This document shows positions 1-3,742 of a stretch of DNA of 7,220 nucleotides, piece after piece; position 1 is the first letter of the stretch, and each line of letters opens with the position of its first letter. Made by a program: the position numbers and the translations under genes. The DNA is taken from contig OMQS01000151.1 of NCBI GenBank assembly GCA_900313295.1, positions 1 through 7,220 on the forward strand, in the 5' to 3' direction. The DNA comes from an uncultured Eubacteriales bacterium. Its GTDB lineage: Bacteria; Bacillota; Clostridia; Oscillospirales; Oscillospiraceae. The notes under the pieces were generated by a model, which saw only the letters and a list, made by a program, of their open reading frames with translations, did not search any database and was not told the origin of the DNA.

Positions 1-569
1 ATCTGCATCTCGAATTTCTGCACCTTCGGTGCGATGCAGTCCTCGGTGGGGTTGCGGAGGATCAGACGTTCTTTTACGGCGCGGTTCAGAGCATTGTGAA
101 GCATCAGGTGCAGGCTGCGGACGGTGGTGCTGCTGAGTCCCGGATTGCCGTGACCGCTTTTACCTCTGGTGCGGCCGCTCTCCATCAGCTCCTTGTAGAG
201 CTTTTGCAGGTCGTGGGCGGTCAGCTTGGTGAGCTTGATGCTGCCGATGCGGGGGATGGTATACTGCTCAATCATCAGGCGGTAGCGGTCAGCCGTGGCC
301 ACCCGCACATTGGGCTTGGCGTAGATGTCGTACCAGCTCCGCAGCCATGTGGCCACGGTATACTCATCTGCGCGGCTGACATCGACGCCCTTGCTGGCCT
401 CCATGGCGGCGGCCAGCTTCGCCTTACACTCCGTCTGCGTTTTGCCGAGAACGTTTTTGATGATACGCTTACCAGTCTCCGGGTTGTAGCCTGCGGTGTA
501 GCGGCCCTCCCAGCGACCATCGCTGCGTTTGCGGATGTTACCTTCACCGTTGGCGCGTTTCTTGGCCAT
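1..569 (-). CDS. int: Tyrosine recombinase (ICE/phage-type integrase), N-terminal part, runs off the left edge
   Basis: Reading leftward from an ATG at 569-567 gives 189 codons with no stop before the window edge. A ribosome binding site AAAGGAG (complement of 578-584) sits 8 nt upstream. The product starts MAKKRANGEGNIRKR. Residues about 7-55 look like the arm-type (AP2-like) DNA-binding domain of Tn916-like integrases: a GxGNIRKRxDGRWEGRYTAGY pattern, then NPETGKR and GKTQTECKAKL. Residues about 70-182 resemble the SAM-like core-binding domain (TVATWLRSWYDIYAKPNVR, then a helix ending near LNRAVKERLILRNPTEDC). The catalytic domain with the R-H-R-Y residues would lie outside the window, so activity cannot be judged. 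Such enzymes integrate and excise mobile elements. The neighbouring relaxase relic fits a decayed integrative conjugative or mobilizable element. Family assignment is firm; the type of element is inference. Confidence 0.9.
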   Translation of the reverse strand, partial: MAKKRANGEGNIRKRSDGRWEGRYTAGYNPETGKRIIKNVLGKTQTECKAKLAAAMEASKGVDVSRADEYTVATWLRSWYDIYAKPNVRVATADRYRLMIEQYTIPRIGSIKLTKLTAHDLQKLYKELMESGRTRGKSGHGNPGLSSTTVRSLHLMLHNALNRAVKERLILRNPTEDCIAPKVQKFEMQ

Positions 570-577
570 TGAATCAG

Positions 578-584
578 CTCCTTT
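578..584 (-). promoter_or_regulatory. Ribosome binding site of the integrase
   Basis: AAAGGAG on the minus strand lies 8 nt before the ATG at 569. It fixes the integrase start. I found no convincing -35/-10 pair for this gene in the 100 nt further upstream. Confidence 0.75.
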
Positions 585-684
585 GCTTTTTATTAGCAAA
601 CATACATACCACAAAGTTGCCGGAATAGCTACTACATTTTTGAAAAGACTTCTCTTTGCTTTGGCAACATGGGATGGTGAGGTC

Positions 685-719
685 AAGAAAGAGGCGAGAA
701 AAATTCTCGCCTCTTTCTT
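685..719. terminator. Bidirectional intrinsic terminator hairpin
   Basis: A perfect 16-bp inverted repeat (AAGAAAGAGGCGAGAA at 685-700, its complement at 704-719) encloses a 3-nt AAA loop. The GC-rich core GAGGCGAG pairs with CTCGCCTC. The outer parts are A-rich on the 5' side and T-rich on the 3' side, so transcripts in either direction leave the core into TTTCTT. Its outer edge overlaps the TAA (720-718) of the leftward reading frame next to it, so it probably ends that gene and insulates the integrase. The U-tract is interrupted by one C, so strength is uncertain. Confidence 0.75.
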
Positions 720-915
720 ATGAGACTCTGAGTTCATTCAAATACACACGAATAACTGCATCGCTAATATAGGGCTCAATAGCATCAAGAAACTTCCATT
801 CAGCATCAATTTCGTCCATTGCCTCAACAACAACTGGCAAGAATCTGTATACAGCATCTGGGCATCCGACACCGTGCTCGTAAAGAGCACATAACACAAG
901 AATCTTTGGTTGTCG
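718..915 (-). pseudogene. C-terminal remnant of an unrecognised leftward protein
   Basis: The leftward frame ending at TAA 720-718 is open from about 1083. Its last 60-70 codons look protein-like: they include KILVLCALYEHG, then CPDAVYRFLPVVVEAMDEID, and end in VIRVYLNELRVS. The part right of about 915-935 is antisense to the relaxase relic, so the original gene probably ended there and lost its N-terminus at the junction. The only in-frame ATG (819-817) would leave 33 residues; a GTG at 897-895 has no clear ribosome binding site. The stop codon touches the terminator hairpin, as expected for a real gene end. Composition is more AT-rich than the operon to the right. I do not recognise the family. 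It could also be a short functional peptide or a chance open frame. Confidence 0.4.
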
Positions 916-1454
916 AGAAAAAGGAATTGCCAGTATACCACGTGAAACGACACAAGGCGCTGGCTGTCCGCATTGCAGAATTAACGGAAGATTTGGAGGA
1001 ACTGCGCTCCGAAAAGTCGCATCTTTTACAGAGATTCGAGTATGCGGAGGATGCAGGCGCAGAGGCGTTCCGGACGGATATTGCTACGATGGAGACTGGT
1101 CTGAAAAAGCTGGAGACGCAGGAGCAAAAATACTCTGCCGAGTTGGACAAGGTGCTGGCTGAGTACACCGATCTGAAAGCGCAGGCTGCGGATTTTGATC
1201 CGGTGGAGCTATACAAAGTGCGTCAGGCCATCCGTCCTGCGCAGGAAAAGTCGGCAGAAAAGCAGTTAGAGGAGCCTTTGCAGAAGAAGCCTTCGCTCAG
1301 TCTGCTGATTAACGCCAAGCAAGAGGTATCCCGACTGTTAAGAGAGGAATCAGATGAACATCTGGCGAAGCAATTCATAATACAGCACCGCAAGGAACAA
1401 CAAAATACACTTAAAAAAAGAGAGAGATTTAGTGCGATAATTGGCCTATTATGA
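915..1454 (+). pseudogene. Truncated relaxase/mobilization protein, C-terminal coiled-coil part
   Basis: About 179 residues in frame with TGA/TAG-free sequence up to the TAG-type stop at 1454 resemble the C-terminal region of relaxases of Tn1549-like and related Clostridia elements: KRHKALAVRIAELTEDLEEL, then RSEKSHLLQRFEYAEDAGAE, a METGLKKLETQEQKYSAELDKVLAEY coil broken only by turns, FDPVELYKVRQAIRPAQEKS, and QEVSRLLREESDEHLAKQF. Charged heptads cover roughly 966-1170. The N-terminal HUH-type nuclease domain (catalytic Tyr and His triad) is absent. The frame can be read back to an ATG at 819, but residues before about 915 do not look like relaxase and overlap the leftward remnant, so that ATG is probably accidental. 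This is a non-catalytic relic. Family call comes from recalled sequence resemblance. Confidence 0.65.
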
Positions 1455-1510
1455 GGGCGTATTCATTCTAAATACAGCGAAATGAATTGCGTGATGCGCG
1501 GCAAAAGAAC

Positions 1511-1540
1511 TTGCCCACTTCCGCCCCATCGTGATACTAT
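1511..1540 (+). promoter_or_regulatory. Promoter of the MocA-like/ModE-type regulator
   Basis: TTGCCC (1511-1516) and TACTAT (1535-1540) are 18 nt apart, and TG at 1532-1533 makes an extended -10. A transcript would begin near 1546-1547, about 25 nt before the ATG at 1572. The pairing with a ribosome binding site and an intact gene makes it a good sigma-A-type candidate. Confidence 0.65.
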
Positions 1541-1561
1541 ATAAAAAACGGTCGGATGGGG
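1524..1561. promoter_or_regulatory. Inverted repeat across the regulator promoter (candidate operator)
   Basis: CCCCATC (1524-1530) and GATGGGG (1555-1561) are perfect 7-bp complements separated by 24 nt. The left arm lies in the spacer between -35 and -10. The right arm lies in the leader and overlaps the GGGGAG ribosome binding site. The left arm is upstream of the likely transcript start, so an RNA hairpin is unlikely and a DNA-binding site, possibly for autoregulation, is more plausible. The arm centres are 31 bp apart, close to three helical turns. Function is inference. Confidence 0.4.
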
Positions 1562-1571
1562 AGTGTGCAAC

Positions 1572-2498
1572 ATGAGATTCGGTTCTGTGGGCGCAGTAAT
1601 CGCGGCGGCCAGTAAAAAAGACGCGGTTCCGCTGTTGAAAGTCGGTAGTATTCCAATCGTCCGGCGCATTGTTCTGACCTTGCAGCAGGCAGGTGTGTTT
1701 CCCATCGTGGTCGTGACGGGGACAGAGGAGCTGGAGGTCATAAGGCAGGTTGCGCCGCTGGGCGTCGTATTCATCAAAAACAAAGAGTGCGAGAAGCCTG
1801 AGCTCTTTTCCTCCGTGAAACTGGGACTTTCGTATTTGCAGGGCAAATGCGACCGTGTGGTCTTTACACCGGTCAACGCTCCGATGTTTTTTGCGCAGAC
1901 GCTCCATACGCTGCTTGCAAGCACGGCCGATATTGTAACGCCGACCTGCAATGGGCGCGGCGGACACCCCATCATCCTGCAAAGCGGGGTCATCCCGCAG
2001 ATCCTTGCCTATGAGGGGCCGGATGGACTGCGTGGCGCGATCCGGCAATGTGACTGCAACAAGCAACGTATTGCGGTGCCGGATGCGGGCATTCTGATGA
2101 GCGTACACAATGAACCGCAGCTCCGCCAGCATTTGCAGGAACACAACGCTTCTCTGCTGGCGCCCACGGTGAAGATCAGCATCGACAAGGAGAACATGTT
2201 CCTCAATTCGCGGCTGAAGCTGCTGCTGTTCCTTATCGCTGACCTGCAATCCGTTCGGCAGGCCTGCCTGCACATGGGCCTTTCCTATCAGAAGGCATGG
2301 GACATGACGAACAAGCTGGAGCATGAGCTGGGCTATGCGGTGGTCTCGCGGCAGCATGGCGGCAAAAACGGCGGCAAGACCTGCCTGACAGAAAAAGGCA
2401 GGCAGCTCATGTACGCCTTTCAGCAATATGAGAATGAGGTGCGCGATTTCGCACAGCAGCGTTTTGACGCACTGTTCCGTGAAACAGGTCTTATATAA
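1572..2498 (+). CDS. Transcriptional regulator: MocA/MobA-like pseudo-nucleotidyltransferase domain fused to a ModE-type winged helix
   Basis: 308 residues. The ATG at 1572 is chosen over a GTG at 1563 because GGGGAG (1558-1563) lies 8 nt before it and overlaps the GTG. Residues about 4-190 follow the MocA-type NTP-transferase fold, with GHP (131-133) and GPDGLRG (149-155) matching the true MocA encoded downstream. The catalytic motifs are eroded: the N-terminal loop reads AAASKKDAVPLLKV (11-24) instead of LAAGxSxRMGxxKPL, the metal-binding GDMP is VNAP (101-104), and the TDLD motif is SVHN. Residues about 205-308 match the ModE N-terminal DNA-binding region: a helix-turn-helix SVRQACLHMGLSYQKAWDM (227-245) and the wing RQHGGKNGGKTCLTEKGR. 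No Mop/TOBE molybdate-binding domain is present. It is probably a cytoplasmic regulator of the hydroxylase operon, sensing a nucleotide, pterin cofactor or related ligand; the ligand is unknown. Confidence 0.85.
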   Translation: MRFGSVGAVIAAASKKDAVPLLKVGSIPIVRRIVLTLQQAGVFPIVVVTGTEELEVIRQVAPLGVVFIKNKECEKPELFSSVKLGLSYLQGKCDRVVFTPVNAPMFFAQTLHTLLASTADIVTPTCNGRGGHPIILQSGVIPQILAYEGPDGLRGAIRQCDCNKQRIAVPDAGILMSVHNEPQLRQHLQEHNASLLAPTVKISIDKENMFLNSRLKLLLFLIADLQSVRQACLHMGLSYQKAWDMTNKLEHELGYAVVSRQHGGKNGGKTCLTEKGRQLMYAFQQYENEVRDFAQQRFDALFRETGLI

Positions 2499-2550
2499 AA
2501 ATGCACAAAACGAAAACGCCCTTTTTCAGCGTATACTTTTCAGGAAGTAT

Positions 2551-2579
2551 TTGAACATGCGAAAGAGGACGTTTACAAT
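2551..2579 (+). promoter_or_regulatory. Promoter of the mocA-xdh operon
   Basis: TTGAAC (2551-2556) and TACAAT (2574-2579) are separated by exactly 17 nt, close to the sigma-A consensus. A start near 2586 gives a leader of about 32 nt before the ATG at 2618. A weak 6-bp inverted repeat (ATACTT 2533-2538, AAGTAT 2545-2550) abuts the -35 on its upstream side. Confidence 0.75.
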
Positions 2580-2603
2580 AGAATTAGCGTTATTCTATTG
2601 TAA
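2573..2603. promoter_or_regulatory. Perfect palindromic operator overlapping the -10 of the mocA-xdh promoter
   Basis: TTACAATAGAAT (2573-2584) is repeated as its exact complement ATTCTATTGTAA (2592-2603) around a 7-nt spacer. The left arm contains the -10 box TACAAT; the right arm ends at the ribosome binding site AAGGAG (2602-2607). The transcript should start inside the palindrome, so the left arm would not be transcribed and a DNA operator fits better than an RNA hairpin. AT-rich arms with a 6-8 nt spacer resemble what I recall of ModE operators. A ModE-type DNA-binding domain is encoded by the gene immediately upstream. Binding by that protein is inference. Confidence 0.7.
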
Positions 2604-2617
2604 GGAGTACGATGTAA

Positions 2618-3112
2618 ATGCAAGAACAAAACGGCGTGGCCTATTGCGCCAGCACGTTCTCAAAGGAAGGCAGCCCGCCGCGCACGGTCTTTGCCGCACC
2701 GGCCTATGTTCCGGTAACCATGAGTGACGATGATCTGTCGCTGCAAAGGCTGTACGATCATCCGGATTTCATTGACCTCATCAGTGCGCAGGAATTCGGT
2801 CTGGAGCAAACAGGACATGGAAAATTATTGCTATGTGTTGTCGTTGCTGCCGCACCCGGCGCATTACGGGAGCTTATGGGAATGATCACGTCGGATGTGA
2901 CACTTCTGCCCTGTGCGCAGTGTCGCGAATGCGACAACTCTCTGCGTCTTTCGATAGGGGATGCACAGTTTTCAGTTCCCATGTATGAGCAGGCAGGCAC
3001 GTTTCTTTCCGCCATGTTAGAAGCGGCACTGCCGCTGGAGGCAATGCTTACAGCGCTCACCACATGGTGTACCGGTTATGGCTGTCAGTTTTTCCGGGAG
3101 GCCGACCAATGA
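2618..3112 (+). CDS. Unrecognised 164-residue Cys-containing protein, first gene of the xdh operon
   Basis: ATG at 2618 follows AAGGAG (2602-2607) by 10 nt. An ATG at 2612 in another frame is followed at once by TAA. I do not recognise the family. There is no signal peptide or clear membrane segment; residues 70-80 (LLCVVVAAAPG) are hydrophobic but short and look like a buried strand. Seven cysteines occur, including CAQCREC at residues 99-105 (C-x2-C-x2-C) and C151/C156 near the end, which could bind a metal or Fe-S cluster, though none is proven. The frame is bounded by a good start and a 4-nt ATGA overlap with mocA, so it is very likely translated and coupled to mocA. Position suggests a role in cofactor supply, enzyme maturation or regulation of the molybdenum hydroxylase. 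It does not look like YqeB, YqeC or the XdhC-type insertion chaperone. Confidence 0.75.
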   Translation: MQEQNGVAYCASTFSKEGSPPRTVFAAPAYVPVTMSDDDLSLQRLYDHPDFIDLISAQEFGLEQTGHGKLLLCVVVAAAPGALRELMGMITSDVTLLPCAQCRECDNSLRLSIGDAQFSVPMYEQAGTFLSAMLEAALPLEAMLTALTTWCTGYGCQFFREADQ

Positions 3113-3720
3113 GAAAACGCATTGGAGGTCTGATCCTTGCCGCGGGCTGTTCAAAGCGGATGGGAGATTTCAAGCCGCTGATGCCCCTGCGGGGCAAGAC
3201 GCTGATCGAAAACACCATCGACTCCATGCTCCTGTGCGGCATCAGTCCCATCACCGTCGTGCTCGGCCATCGTGGACGGGACATCGAAGCCATTCTCAAG
3301 AGCCGCTACCTCGGAACCAGCCTGACCATGGTCTACAATAACGGCTATGCTGCAACGGATATGCTGACCTCAATCAAAATTGGCCTTTCCGCCATACCGC
3401 CGTGCGATGCCTTTTTCCTGCTGCCGGGAGATATGCCCGTTGTGGCCAAGGAGACATTTCTGGCCGTATACCGTGCCATGCCGGAGAATACCCCCGCTAT
3501 CGCCTTTCCGACGCTGGAGGGCTACCGTAAGCACCCGCCGCTGATCGACAGCCGTTTCATCCCCGATATTCTGCACTATGACGGTGCGGAAGGACTCCGA
3601 GGTTTCTGGAAGCTCCACGAGGACGCCGTTGTCACCGTCCCCGTGGATGATGTAGGCTGCTGGACGGACTTAGATACTTTTGCGCAATATTCCCGCTGCG
3701 TACAGCGGTACCAAGGATAA
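3109..3720 (+). CDS. mocA: Molybdenum cofactor cytidylyltransferase (MocA family)
   Basis: 203 residues, the usual family length. MocA joins CTP to molybdopterin-Mo to give molybdopterin cytosine dinucleotide (MCD), the cofactor form used by many bacterial hydroxylases of the xanthine oxidase family; it acts in the cytoplasm. The sequence has the nucleotide-binding loop LAAGCSKRMGDFKPL (10-24), the metal-binding GDMP (107-110), YRKHPPLI (139-146), GAEGLRG (159-165) and a final DDVGCWTDLDT (180-190). The start at 3109 is preferred over an in-frame ATG at 3064 because GGGAGG (3096-3101) lies 7 nt before it and the ATG overlaps the previous TGA by 4 nt, a translational-coupling arrangement. All catalytic motifs are intact, in contrast to the related domain in the upstream regulator. 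MobA (GTP-specific) is an alternative by fold, but the xdh neighbours favour MocA. Confidence 0.9.
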   Translation: MRKRIGGLILAAGCSKRMGDFKPLMPLRGKTLIENTIDSMLLCGISPITVVLGHRGRDIEAILKSRYLGTSLTMVYNNGYAATDMLTSIKIGLSAIPPCDAFFLLPGDMPVVAKETFLAVYRAMPENTPAIAFPTLEGYRKHPPLIDSRFIPDILHYDGAEGLRGFWKLHEDAVVTVPVDDVGCWTDLDTFAQYSRCVQRYQG

Positions 3721-3742
3721 CACAATAAAGGAGGAATCTGCG

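Noticed and set aside
96..572. 158-codon rightward open frame
   Set aside because: It is the mirror of the integrase coding strand. The leftward frame has integrase motifs and a ribosome binding site.
738..953. 71-codon leftward frame starting MSFHVVYWQFLF
   Set aside because: It is a different frame from the one whose stop abuts the terminator. It starts in the relaxase relic and looks like low-complexity hydrophobic noise.
1563..1571. GTG start giving a three-residue longer regulator
   Set aside because: The GTG overlaps the ribosome binding site GGGGAG; the ATG at 1572 has correct 8-nt spacing.
1449..2426. 325-codon leftward open frame antisense to the regulator
   Set aside because: The plus strand encodes recognisable MocA-like and ModE-type domains. 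The antisense product shows no family features.
2573..2607. Palindrome read as an RNA hairpin hiding the ribosome binding site
   Set aside because: The promoter -10 lies in the left arm, so transcription should start within the dyad and the left arm would be missing from the mRNA. It would revive only if an upstream transcript reads through.
2428..2727. 99-codon rightward frame across the regulator end and the xdh promoter
   Set aside because: It runs through the promoter and palindrome, starts inside the regulator gene without a ribosome binding site, and ends inside the next gene in another frame.
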